Part shown: positions 1 through 7,365 of the stretch, piece after piece
Layout of the letters: each line of letters opens with the position of its first letter
Numbering within the stretch: position 1 is the stretch's first letter
Assembly (NCBI GenBank): GCA_034658975.1
Contig: JAYEGJ010000013.1
Span: 1-16,185 of the forward strand
Source of the DNA: SZUA-217 sp034658975
GTDB taxonomy: Bacteria > Actinomycetota > Acidimicrobiia > Spongiisociales > ZC4RG35
Direction: 5' to 3'
Length of the DNA: 16,185 bases
Translations under genes and position numbers: made by a program
The notes under the pieces: model-generated
What the model was told of the DNA's origin: nothing
Database searches by the model: none
What the model saw: the letters and a program-made list of their open reading frames with translations, nothing else

Positions 1-867
1 CTGGTGAGACGGGCGGTCAAGACCGTTTACGGCAACCAGAACCTCCAGCCGTGGTCACAGATGAACGTGTTGCTCGGCGGACAGGTGGTCATGGGTCTCC
101 TCGGTGGGCTGATCGGGGCCGCCTACCTGATCGCCGGTCAGCCCCCGGCGGTCCTGGTCCTCATCGTCGGTGTATACGCCATCGGTCACATGTCGCTCTA
201 TGCCTTTTCTCAGCTTCGTGAATCGCACCTCAGTGCCATCAGGGGATTCGTCAAGACCCTCGAGGCCAAGGACATGTACACCCGGGGCCACACCGAACGC
301 GTGGCCTACTTCACGCAGATGATTGGGGAGGAGCTTGGCTTCACCGGTACCCAACTCGAGTCGATCAATTGGGCCGCAATGATCCATGACCTCGGCAAGT
401 TGGCCGTGCCGACCGACTTGATACGCAAGCGTGGCCGGCTCAGCGACGAGGAATACGCACAGATGCAGGCCCATGCACATCTGGTGGAGGAGATCCTCGC
501 CGAAGTCGACTTCCTTCAGCCGATGGTGGAGATCGCCTCGGGACACCACAGCCATTACGACGGCAACGGCTATGGAGGAACCGGCCACACCCAGGGCGAG
601 ACGCCAAGCCTCGAGTCCTGCATCGTCGCCGTGGCAGACGCATTCGATGCGATGACCTCGGCTCGTTCCTATCGGATGGCCCTTTCGCAGCAGTACGCAC
701 TTGGTGAATTGAGGAAGCATTCCGGAGCACAGTTCCATCCCGACGTGGTAGACGCATTCGAGAAGGGTCTTGGCAAGACCGGCCGAAGCTGGGGCGCCCC
801 CCACGTGAACGACGAAGAGATGGCTCGTCGTCTTGCCGAAGAGCCGGAGTTGACCCTTCGTGGCTAA
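1..867 (+). CDS. Membrane HD-GYP domain phosphohydrolase, probably 5'-truncated
   Basis: Likely cyclic-di-GMP phosphodiesterase-type protein at the inner membrane. A GTG at 4 could start a 287-residue protein, but the frame is open to the window edge, so the true start may lie upstream. Numbering from GTG 4, two hydrophobic segments (about 22-46 and 48-68) precede an HD-GYP domain. It shows GHTERV (H96), the HD pair in MIHDLGK (H128, D129), a histidine at 157, HH at 181-182 and ADAFDAMTSARSYR near 211-224. The name-giving GYP reads G-Y-G at 189-191 (DGNGYGG), and the usual late QFDP is QFHP. Metal ligands look intact, so hydrolase activity is plausible; the altered GYP loop could change substrate choice (inference). 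It overlaps the next gene, also an HD protein, by 8 bases, so the two are probably co-translated. Confidence 0.85.
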   Translation: MVRRAVKTVYGNQNLQPWSQMNVLLGGQVVMGLLGGLIGAAYLIAGQPPAVLVLIVGVYAIGHMSLYAFSQLRESHLSAIRGFVKTLEAKDMYTRGHTERVAYFTQMIGEELGFTGTQLESINWAAMIHDLGKLAVPTDLIRKRGRLSDEEYAQMQAHAHLVEEILAEVDFLQPMVEIASGHHSHYDGNGYGGTGHTQGETPSLESCIVAVADAFDAMTSARSYRMALSQQYALGELRKHSGAQFHPDVVDAFEKGLGKTGRSWGAPHVNDEEMARRLAEEPELTLRG

Positions 868-2104
868 CTGGAGTCAGCGAACGATCGCCGCTGCCTCGTG
901 GCTGTTCCCCTTCGTCGCCGGAGGAGTGGGCATCTTCGCCGCAACCCGGTCCGGGTTCGACCCGGTCGCACTGACAGCAGCCTCCATGGCTCTCGTGCTC
1001 GGTGCCCTGGTTGGTGTCGCTACTTCCAGCTCGGGTAACCGATTCACTACCAGTCTGGCGGTTGCTGCCGCCATCCCGTTTGTCTTCTCGGACGGAACCG
1101 GTGTCGACCTCGCAGCCACGATCGCCTCCTATGGAATGGGACTCGCGGTCGTCTGGGCCCTTCGGTACTCCCGTGGGGAGAGTCATCGCGAGCTTCTGCC
1201 CGTCGCCATCCGGCGCTTCGGCGGATACGTGATGTATGCCGTCGTCTACTCGGCGATGCGTGTTGGTGTCTTTGCCGAACTGTCGGGTGGATGGGAGGAC
1301 CTCCTCCCGTTCGTGGTAGCGCTGATCGCGTGGCTTGCCGTCGAGGTTCTGCTCAGGGCCATGCTCATCCTCGGTCCCCGCGAGCTGTCCCGTTCCTACC
1401 TCGCCAGGGCGATGCTCTACGACCTGAACGTGTTTGTGGGCCTTGCCCTTACCGGAGCTCTCTTCGGCGAGCTTTGGGAGCCGTTGGGATGGTGGGCGAT
1501 CCCGATCGCGTTGCTGCCCTACTCATTCGCGCACTCGGCCTTCAAGCGTTTCCAGGCAACGAAGGTCACCTACAAACAGACCATCAGGGCCCTTGCCAGG
1601 ATCCCCGAGGTCTCGGGCTTGGGCGTCGACGGGCACGCTGATCGCACCACCGATCTCGCCACGTCGATAGCGAAGGAAATGGGTCTCGGCCCCTCCCAGG
1701 TCGAGGACGTCGAGTTCGCCGGCCTCATGCACGACATCGGTCGGGTCAGCCTCAACGAGCCGAACGTCCTGAGAATGGGCTTCACCGATGATGACATCGC
1801 CCGTTGGAGCTCGGAGATAATTGCGGAGTCGCCCTTCCTCGATCGCGTGGCCGGAGACGTCCGCAAGCAATACGAGCCATATCGGAAGCCGGGGGAGCAA
1901 GAGGACCCCGAGGTCCGCATCATTGCCAGGATCATCAAGGTGTCAGCCGCCTACGACTGGCGTGTTCACAAGAGCCGCATGTCGCCTCTCGAAGCTCTCG
2001 AGGCCCTCCACGCCGGGGCCGCGTACGACTACGACCCCGATGTCGTCGCTTCGCTACGCCGCCTCCTCGAAGGCCGCGGCGTCCTGACGCCCGCTCGCGT
2101 CTAG
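860..2104 (+). CDS. Polytopic membrane protein with degenerate HD-GYP/HD domain
   Basis: 414 residues from a GTG start inside the previous gene. The N-terminal half (about 10-230) holds some six to eight hydrophobic segments, like an integral-membrane sensor. The C-terminal half is an HD domain: GHADRTTDLA (H259) and LMHDIGRVSL (H291, D292). After the HD pair the family signatures fade. The HH-E-x-x-DGxGYP stretch becomes KQYEPYRKPG, the ADxFDAM motif becomes VSAAYDWRVH, and only a YDPDVV segment near 391-396 recalls the domain end. Part of the metal site is therefore missing, and the protein may be a non-catalytic receptor or partner of the upstream HD-GYP protein (inference). Its last four bases, CTAG, also hold the stop codon of the opposing DUF5317 gene. 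A 5-bp inverted repeat (GACGC 2086-2090, GCGTC 2097-2101) abuts the stop. Confidence 0.8.
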   Translation: MANWSQRTIAAASWLFPFVAGGVGIFAATRSGFDPVALTAASMALVLGALVGVATSSSGNRFTTSLAVAAAIPFVFSDGTGVDLAATIASYGMGLAVVWALRYSRGESHRELLPVAIRRFGGYVMYAVVYSAMRVGVFAELSGGWEDLLPFVVALIAWLAVEVLLRAMLILGPRELSRSYLARAMLYDLNVFVGLALTGALFGELWEPLGWWAIPIALLPYSFAHSAFKRFQATKVTYKQTIRALARIPEVSGLGVDGHADRTTDLATSIAKEMGLGPSQVEDVEFAGLMHDIGRVSLNEPNVLRMGFTDDDIARWSSEIIAESPFLDRVAGDVRKQYEPYRKPGEQEDPEVRIIARIIKVSAAYDWRVHKSRMSPLEALEALHAGAAYDYDPDVVASLRRLLEGRGVLTPARV

Positions 2105-2700
2105 AGATCTGTCGGCCGGGTGGCCGATCCGGGCTGTGCGCTGGCCCCGTGCTTGAAAAAGCGTCGGGGACGCCTCAGTTCGTGCTCGAGATATACCCCG
2201 AGCCCCAAACCCAAGAAGACGTCACCGAGACTGATGACTTCTGCGAACCCGGCTAGCCGGAGGGGGATCACATCGGCGAAAAAAGTCAGGATCGACCCTT
2301 CATCGAGAGCGACGTACTTGATGGACGAGGAAAGGTCGGGCTCTTTCACCGTGAAATTGCTGGCAACCTCGGCGGCCCCTGCAAGAACTGGCATCCCGCC
2401 GTTCACGGCGATGACCGTGAAATTCATGAGGACGCCAAGACCGGCGATCCACATGCCCGTAGCAGAGCGATTGAGCACAACCATGAGCATCAACAGTCCG
2501 AAGGAGATGAGCATCATGGCCAGACCGGCTGTTGTAGACCACGATTCGTCGGGCAGCCAGTTGGTCCCGAACTGGAGACCGAGGGCGATGAGCAACAGCC
2601 ACCAGCCGTTAAGTTCGATGTCCCCGAGGTTGACCAGGCGGCCTCCCCGCAGCACTGCGATGGCGAGTGAAGCAAAGAGAACGATGGCGAGCCATAGCAT
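2101..2700 (-). CDS. DUF5317 family membrane protein
   Basis: 199 residues, with hydrophobic segments near 1-17, 32-47, 56-76, 82-98 and 155-170. The features I associate with DUF5317 are an N-terminal membrane anchor, VNGGMPV near 99-105, and the late block FADVIPLRLAGFAEVISLGD (141-160) that ends in a membrane helix. The tail is basic and polar (RRPRRFFKHG), presumably cytoplasmic. The function of the family is unknown to me. The ATG at 2698-2700 is preceded on the minus strand by GGAG four bases upstream, and by a TACCGT box nine bases upstream that could give an almost leaderless transcript. It diverges from the enoyl-CoA hydratase gene across 47 bases and converges on the HD protein, sharing the CTAG that holds both stop codons. 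Confidence 0.8.
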   Translation of the reverse strand: MLWLAIVLFASLAIAVLRGGRLVNLGDIELNGWWLLLIALGLQFGTNWLPDESWSTTAGLAMMLISFGLLMLMVVLNRSATGMWIAGLGVLMNFTVIAVNGGMPVLAGAAEVASNFTVKEPDLSSSIKYVALDEGSILTFFADVIPLRLAGFAEVISLGDVFLGLGLGVYLEHELRRPRRFFKHGASAQPGSATRPTDL

Positions 2701-2747
2701 GGGGCTCCGACGGTATCAGAGGGCCGAGCTATTCCTAAGAGGACAAG

Positions 2748-3518
2748 ATGAGCGTTGAGTACGAGGCTTCGGCCGGTAGGGCGACAATCACGATCAATGA
2801 CCCGGCGCGCCGCAATCCGATGTCGGTCGAGACCATGTCGGGTCTTCTCGATGCGACACGGGCCGCGGTCGACGACCCTGACGTTCGAGTCATCGTCTAC
2901 ACCGGAGCAAGGGAGAAGGCTTTCTCCGCGGGAGGAGACCTGGCGGGGTCCTTTGCCGATGATCCCGTCGGCTTGCACAAGGCAAGGGGGGTGCTTGCTG
3001 ATCTCTTTCGTCTGATGATGCGCGGGGGCAAGCCAACGGTCGCCCGGGTGAATGGCCACGCTCTCGCCGGTGGCTTTGGCCTGGCCGCCGCCTGTGACGT
3101 CACCATCTGTGTCTCCGACGCGAAGCTGGGAACGACCGAGATCAAGGTGGGCCTGTGGCCAATGATGATCTCGGCCGTGCTCGTACGTGTGATGCCGCGT
3201 AAGGCCGCGTTCGAAATGATGCTCACAGGACGAACCATCGACCCGCATGAAGCCCAGCGACTGGGAGCGGTGAGTCGCGTAGTGGAGCGTGCCGACCTGG
3301 ATGCGGCCGTCGATGAGGTGGTCGATTCGCTCCTTGCGGCAAGCCCTTCGTCATTGATGATCGGCAAGGATTCGTTCTTCGATATGGCAGACGTGGATTT
3401 TGACACCGCCCTCGACCGACTCCAGGGGGGTCTCACCGAGATCTCGATGACCGAGGACTCGCAGGAGGGGATCGCCGCCTTCGTCGAGAAGCGAAGTCCT
3501 CAGTGGAAGGGCAGATAG
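2748..3518 (+). CDS. Enoyl-CoA hydratase/isomerase family protein (crotonase fold)
   Basis: 256 residues, normal for the family; a cytoplasmic acyl-CoA enzyme. The oxyanion-hole region is seen in AFSAGGDLAG (59-67) and in VNGHALAGGFGLAAACDV (101-118). Of the two glutamates of classical enoyl-CoA hydratase, the second is kept (E131 in LGTTEIKVG), while the first position is glycine (G111 in AGGFGLAAACD). Hydration of a simple enoyl-CoA is therefore uncertain; isomerase, hydrolase or another crotonase chemistry is equally possible. AGAGGA-like purines lie seven bases before the ATG. No other acyl-CoA gene is nearby, so the pathway cannot be told. A small hairpin spans its stop codon. Confidence 0.85.
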   Translation: MSVEYEASAGRATITINDPARRNPMSVETMSGLLDATRAAVDDPDVRVIVYTGAREKAFSAGGDLAGSFADDPVGLHKARGVLADLFRLMMRGGKPTVARVNGHALAGGFGLAAACDVTICVSDAKLGTTEIKVGLWPMMISAVLVRVMPRKAAFEMMLTGRTIDPHEAQRLGAVSRVVERADLDAAVDEVVDSLLAASPSSLMIGKDSFFDMADVDFDTALDRLQGGLTEISMTEDSQEGIAAFVEKRSPQWKGR

Positions 3519-3523
3519 GCCCT
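3508..3523 (+). terminator. Stop-spanning hairpin after enoyl-CoA hydratase gene
   Basis: AGGGC (3508-3512) and GCCCT (3519-3523) form a perfect 5-bp stem. The six-base loop contains the TAG stop at 3516-3518. There is no U-run after it. This is the weakest of the stop-codon hairpins in the window and could be chance on its own. Confidence 0.35.
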
Positions 3524-3530
3524 AGCCGGG

Positions 3531-3561
3531 GTTTCAGTAGTTTCAGCTACAATCAAAACCA
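3531..3561 (+). promoter_or_regulatory. Leaderless promoter and direct repeat before the GbsR-type gene
   Basis: A -10-like TACAAT lies at 3548-3553, eight bases before the ATG at 3562. That would start the mRNA at or within two bases of the start codon; no ribosome binding site is visible. Just upstream, GTTTCAG occurs twice (3531-3537 and 3540-3546), a direct repeat with a 9-bp period. It is well placed to bind a regulator, possibly the encoded protein itself (inference). I see no convincing -35 box. Confidence 0.5.
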
Positions 3562-4026
3562 ATGAAACCGAACAAGGATCAGCACGACTATATCGAGAAG
3601 GTCGGCCGATGGTGGGAAGCAGCCGCTGGAAGCCGGGCCGGCGGGCGAATCCTGGGGTGGCTGATGATCTGCGACCCACCGCACCAATCATCCGCCGACC
3701 TGATCGAAGCGCTCGACTTGAGCGCTGGCTCGATTTCCAATCAGCTCCGGTTTCTCGAGGGTCTCGGCCTTCTGGAGCGAGTGACTTTTCCCGGCGATCG
3801 GGTCTCCTATTTCCAAATGAGGCCACACGCTTGGGTTGAGGTGATGATCGAGAAGCAGGCCGGAACGGCCGCTCTTGTCGCGTTGGCCGAAAGTGCCCAG
3901 GGAGTCCTCCCGTCGGACCGCCCGGACCGCGTCACCGAACTGGCCCGCGTCGCCGAATTCATGAACAAAGAGTGGCCGGCGCTGATGGACCGGCTCAAGG
4001 AACATCTGATCGAGGAGAGGGCGTGA
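3562..4026 (+). CDS. GbsR/MarR-type winged-helix transcriptional regulator
   Basis: 154 residues, the size of GbsR/MarR-like regulators. Residues about 25-90 form a winged helix: the recognition helix is likely LSAGSISNQLRFLEGLGLLE (53-72), followed by a wing at RVTFPGDRVSYFQMR. The start WGRW-like segment (KVGRWWEAAAG) and the C-terminal helices (about 95-150) suit dimerisation. It is the first gene of an operon with an ABC ATPase and an ABC-2 permease; its TGA shares one base with the ATPase start. By context it probably represses or tunes the exporter in response to the exported compound (inference). The ligand is unknown. PadR or ArsR membership is less likely from the sequence pattern. 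Confidence 0.75.
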   Translation: MKPNKDQHDYIEKVGRWWEAAAGSRAGGRILGWLMICDPPHQSSADLIEALDLSAGSISNQLRFLEGLGLLERVTFPGDRVSYFQMRPHAWVEVMIEKQAGTAALVALAESAQGVLPSDRPDRVTELARVAEFMNKEWPALMDRLKEHLIEERA

Positions 4027-4931
4027 TGGAAGGCACCGCCATCCTCACTGAAGGACTAACCAAGCACTACGGGGATGTCGAGGCCCTCATCGACCTCGAT
4101 CTCGAAGTCAAGAAGGGGGAGGTCTTCGGATTCCTAGGACCGAACGGTGCCGGCAAGACGACGATGATCAGGACGATCCTCGATCTGATCCGACCCACCT
4201 CGGGTCGAGCCTCGATTCTCGGCATGGACACCCACGAACATGCTGTCGATCTCCGCAACAGTATCGGGTACGTGCCCGGCGACCTCGCCTTGTATCCCAG
4301 CCTCACCGGCCGGGACACGCTCACCTACTTCGCCAATCTGAGAGGCGGCGTGGACTGGGCCTATGTGGACGAGTTGGCAGAGCGATTCAACAGCGACCTC
4401 GACGTCAAGGTCGGTGACTACAGCTCCGGAAACCGACAGAAGGTGGGGGTCATCCAGGCCTTCATGAACAAGCCTGACGTCCTGATCATGGACGAGCCGA
4501 GCATCGGTCTCGACCCCCTTGTCCAGCGCGAGTTCCAGAAGCTGATACGTGAAGTGGCCTCCGAAGGACGCTGCGTCTTCCTCTCCAGCCACACCCTCTC
4601 AGAGGTCCAGCGGGCGGCAGACCGTGTCGGGATCATCCGTCATGGCCGACTGGTCGATGTCGAGTCTGTCGACGAGTTGCGTTCAAAGGCGATCCGCCGG
4701 GTAGAGCTGTTTTTCGACTCGGAAGTCGACAGCTCGGTCTTCGAAGCAGTCCCCGGCGTGCGCGAGGCCAGGATGAACCAGTACAGCATCGTCCTGTCAT
4801 TCGACGGCCACATGGACGAACTCCTGAAGGCCGCAACTTCCCGCTACAACCTGGTTGACATCAGCAGCCAGGAGGCAGATCTCGAAGAGATCTTCCTCAC
4901 CTATTACGAGGATGAGGAGATGCCCGTCTGA
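4026..4931 (+). CDS. ABC-2 type exporter, ATP-binding protein
   Basis: 301 residues. I chose the ATG at 4026 because a strong GAGGAGAGGG ribosome site precedes it and it overlaps the regulator's stop as TGATG. An in-frame GTG at 3972 lies inside the regulator and is unlikely. Walker A is GPNGAGKTT (38-46), Walker B LIMDEPSIGLD (153-163), and the H-loop histidine is H189 (SSHT). The signature is YSSGNRQ (132-138) rather than LSGGQ. The Q-loop region reads YVPGDLALYPSLTG, with glycine where many ATPases have glutamine. A C-terminal extension (about 220-301) ends DLEEIFLTYYE, typical of drug- and lipid-export ATPases. It presumably energises the permease encoded directly after it. Confidence 0.9.
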   Translation: MEGTAILTEGLTKHYGDVEALIDLDLEVKKGEVFGFLGPNGAGKTTMIRTILDLIRPTSGRASILGMDTHEHAVDLRNSIGYVPGDLALYPSLTGRDTLTYFANLRGGVDWAYVDELAERFNSDLDVKVGDYSSGNRQKVGVIQAFMNKPDVLIMDEPSIGLDPLVQREFQKLIREVASEGRCVFLSSHTLSEVQRAADRVGIIRHGRLVDVESVDELRSKAIRRVELFFDSEVDSSVFEAVPGVREARMNQYSIVLSFDGHMDELLKAATSRYNLVDISSQEADLEEIFLTYYEDEEMPV

Positions 4932-6580
4932 TGTTCGCCAACGTCTTCACCAAAACCTCTCGCGACCGTCTCGCGGGCATGGCCATCGGTGCCGTCGCGA
5001 TTGCGCTGATGCTCTGGATGGGGACGGCGGTATACAAGGACATCGACCTCACCCTCTACTTCGAGACAATGCCGCCGGCATTCCTGGAGCTGATGGGTAT
5101 CCCGGACACCGGTGATGCCGCCGGTCTGGCGTTCGGTGCGATCTACAGTTTCATGGGCGCCCTGACGGTTGCCGGTCTCGCCATCTCGATGGGAACGGCC
5201 TCCATCGCCGGAGAAGAGGTGAACGGGACGATGGGTCTGCTGCTGGGCAACCCCAAGAGCAGGACCTCGGTTCTCTTGTCCAAGACTCTCTCGCTGTTGG
5301 CCGTCGTCGCCGTGGGAGGCCTGATTCTTTGGGGGGCCGGTTATGCCGTTCCAGCGATGCTCGGAGTGGATATGGCCCCCTTCCATGTCGGTGCGCTTGT
5401 GTTTCACATGTCGGTGAACGCCGTCTTCTACGGCCTGCTGGCCACCGCGGTCGGCGCCTGGACCGGCTCCGCCAAGGCCGCTTCGGGCACTGCGATCGCC
5501 GTCATGGTGATCTCCTATCTCGCCACCGGGATACTCCCCTTGATCGAGGGGCTCGAGGATGTCGCCAAGCTCTTCCCCTGGTACTACTTCAACCACGGTG
5601 CACCCGTCTCCAACGGGATCGACTGGGGTGACATGGCCGTCCTTGGAAGCCTGGCAGCCCTCTTCCTCGTAATCGCTGTCGTGGGAGTCAATCGTCGTGA
5701 CCTCAGAAGCCGCTCGATAGGCGCCTCGCTCATCGATCGTCTCCGTGAGCACCCCCTGACCAAGAAGGCCACCGAGCGGATCGCCGGCTCGGCGCGTGTC
5801 TCGCGCATCGCCATGAAGACCGCCTCGGAGAACCAGGGTCTTCTGGTCATCTGCTCGATCATCATGTTCTACATCGCTCTGATGATGGGACCCATCTACA
5901 ACATCATGGATGAAGCGATCCTGAGCCTCGCCGCGCAGCTCCCCGACGCATTGGTGGCCATGGTGGGGGGCGTCGACATGTCTACGGCCGAGGGTTATCT
6001 CCAGGCCGAGATCTTTTCGATCACCGGCCCGGCGACATTCGGGGTACTCACGATCCTGATCGGATCGCGGGCCGTCGCCGGTGAGGAGCAGAGGAAGACG
6101 ATGGACCTGCTTCTGGCAAGCCCGGTGACCCGATCGAAAATCATCGCTGAGAAGAGCCTCGCCATGGTTCTGTACTCCCTCATACTCGGTCTTGTCACGT
6201 TCCTGGGGACCTGGGGAACGGTCGTGCTCGGCGGATTGGACATCCCTGTCACCAACGTCGCAGCCACCTCGACACTGTTGACCCTGCTCGGGCTCGTTGT
6301 GGGAGGTGTGGCTCTTCTGGTCGGTTCGGCGACGGGACGGACCCGTTGGGCCGCCTACACGGCGGCGGGCGTAACTCTGTTCGCCTACTTCTTGTGGTCG
6401 TTCATGCCGCTCAGCGAAAAATACGCCGGTTGGGCCAAGTTGTCGCCGTTCCACTACTACCTGGGCAGCGATCCCCTGGTCAACGGCATGCATTGGGGTC
6501 ACGCCGCCGTGCTCGTGGGCCTGTTCCTCGGCTTGGTGGTGCTCTCGATGCCCGCCCTGCAGAGACGGGACCTGCGCTGA
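4931..6580 (+). CDS. ABC-2 type permease, tandem-duplicated (full-length) form
   Basis: 549 residues with about twelve membrane segments. The ATG shares one base with the ATPase stop (TGATG). The protein is two copies of one permease unit. AGEEVNGTMGLLLGNPKSR (93-111) matches AGEEQRKTMDLLLASPVTR (383-401), and KLFPWYYF (213-220) matches KLSPFHYY (503-510). NGIDWGDMAVL matches NGMHWGHAAVL, and RRDLR at 255-259 matches RRDLR at 545-549. All pairs are offset by exactly 290 residues. One polypeptide thus supplies both transmembrane halves, probably with an ATPase dimer. The substrate is unknown; a drug or lipid is likely for this class (inference). Confidence 0.88.
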   Translation: MFANVFTKTSRDRLAGMAIGAVAIALMLWMGTAVYKDIDLTLYFETMPPAFLELMGIPDTGDAAGLAFGAIYSFMGALTVAGLAISMGTASIAGEEVNGTMGLLLGNPKSRTSVLLSKTLSLLAVVAVGGLILWGAGYAVPAMLGVDMAPFHVGALVFHMSVNAVFYGLLATAVGAWTGSAKAASGTAIAVMVISYLATGILPLIEGLEDVAKLFPWYYFNHGAPVSNGIDWGDMAVLGSLAALFLVIAVVGVNRRDLRSRSIGASLIDRLREHPLTKKATERIAGSARVSRIAMKTASENQGLLVICSIIMFYIALMMGPIYNIMDEAILSLAAQLPDALVAMVGGVDMSTAEGYLQAEIFSITGPATFGVLTILIGSRAVAGEEQRKTMDLLLASPVTRSKIIAEKSLAMVLYSLILGLVTFLGTWGTVVLGGLDIPVTNVAATSTLLTLLGLVVGGVALLVGSATGRTRWAAYTAAGVTLFAYFLWSFMPLSEKYAGWAKLSPFHYYLGSDPLVNGMHWGHAAVLVGLFLGLVVLSMPALQRRDLR

Positions 6581-6630
6581 GAATGAGTCGCCAGACTGAC
6601 GATTCCACTGGTCTAAGTGGGGCTTCGATT

Positions 6631-6643
6631 TAGCCTTCTCCCG
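6631..6643 (+). promoter_or_regulatory. Leaderless-type -10 box before sortase
   Basis: TAGCCT (6631-6636) lies six bases before the GTG at 6643. That puts the expected transcription start on the start codon. No ribosome site is visible, and an in-frame stop at 6631-6633 excludes an earlier start. I see no clear -35 box. The same TAGCCT-N6-start arrangement recurs before the aminotransferase gene. Confidence 0.45.
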
Positions 6644-7365
6644 TGCGGCGCAATGTTCAGATACTCGGCTGGACGCTCATTTGGAGCGGTCTGTTCATCT
6701 TCGGCTCTCTCGGCTGGCAACTATTTGGCACCGATCTGGTCACCGCCGGGGTGCAACGGGAGGCGCAGGATGAGTTGGTCGGCAACCTCGAGGACGTCAG
6801 GGAGGAGCTGCCGGATGTCGAACAGGTCGATTTGTCCGAGTATCTCGGGGACGCAGGCGAAGTCGTCGGCGACGAGCTACCCGAACAGGTCCTCAACCAT
6901 CCGGAAGAGGCTGCGGAAACAGGCGAGGCTTTCGGGTTCATGCGCATTCCGAAGGTCGGCCTCGACCAAGTGATATTCGCCGGGGTCGACACCCAGACCC
7001 TGAAGCAGGGACCCGGCCACATGGAGCGGACGCCCCTGCCTGGCCAGGTCGGCAATGCCGTCATCTCGGGTCACCGCACGACCTACGGCCGACCATTCTT
7101 CGACTTCGACCTTCTCGAAGTCGGCGATGAGATCGAGGTGGAAACCGCGATTGGCACCCACATCTATGCCATCCGCGAGATCCTCATTGTTGAGCCAACC
7201 GATGTCTGGGTCACCGACCCACGCGCCGGAGCCTGGCTCACCCTGACCACCTGTGACCCGAAGTTCTCGGCGCGGAAGAGGCTCATCGTGATCGCCGAGA
7301 TGATCGATGGGCCGAACTTGGAGTTCGCCAAGCTTCACAAAGAAAGATTCGGCGAAGACTCCTAG
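6643..7365 (+). CDS. Sortase, class E-like
   Basis: 240 residues from a GTG start. A signal anchor occupies about 8-28, followed by an acidic linker (about 38-95) and the sortase barrel (about 97-220). Catalytic residues are visible: H144 in ISGHRTTYG, C204 in TLTTCDP, and R211 or R213 in SARKR. The TLTTC motif and overall size fit class E housekeeping sortases of high-GC Gram-positives, which cleave LAxTG-like signals and attach proteins to the cell wall; class assignment is from memory of motifs. No gene in this window carries a recognisable sorting signal. The stop codon sits in a CTAG shared with the convergent thioredoxin-like gene. Confidence 0.88.
   Translation: MRRNVQILGWTLIWSGLFIFGSLGWQLFGTDLVTAGVQREAQDELVGNLEDVREELPDVEQVDLSEYLGDAGEVVGDELPEQVLNHPEEAAETGEAFGFMRIPKVGLDQVIFAGVDTQTLKQGPGHMERTPLPGQVGNAVISGHRTTYGRPFFDFDLLEVGDEIEVETAIGTHIYAIREILIVEPTDVWVTDPRAGAWLTLTTCDPKFSARKRLIVIAEMIDGPNLEFAKLHKERFGEDS

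Noticed and set aside
440..1186. 248-residue minus-strand frame over the HD genes
   Set aside because: It is shadow coding of two well-supported HD proteins and has no domain.
3531..3546. Start of a CRISPR or tandem array
   Set aside because: Only two 7-base copies are present, 9 bases apart; this is a possible operator, not an array.
3972..4025. GTG at 3972 as start of the ABC ATPase
   Set aside because: The stretch is inside the regulator gene; the ATG at 4026 has a strong ribosome site and the normal N-terminus.
4904..6502. 532-residue open frame on the minus strand opposite the ABC-2 permease
   Set aside because: It is antisense to a clear membrane permease, has a low-complexity charged His/Asp/Arg-rich composition with no domain, and reflects codon bias of the plus-strand gene.
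6605..6620. CCACT-N6-AGTGG hairpin after the permease as a terminator
   Set aside because: The stem is only 5 bp, it has no U-run and lies 25 bases past the stop; too weak to list.
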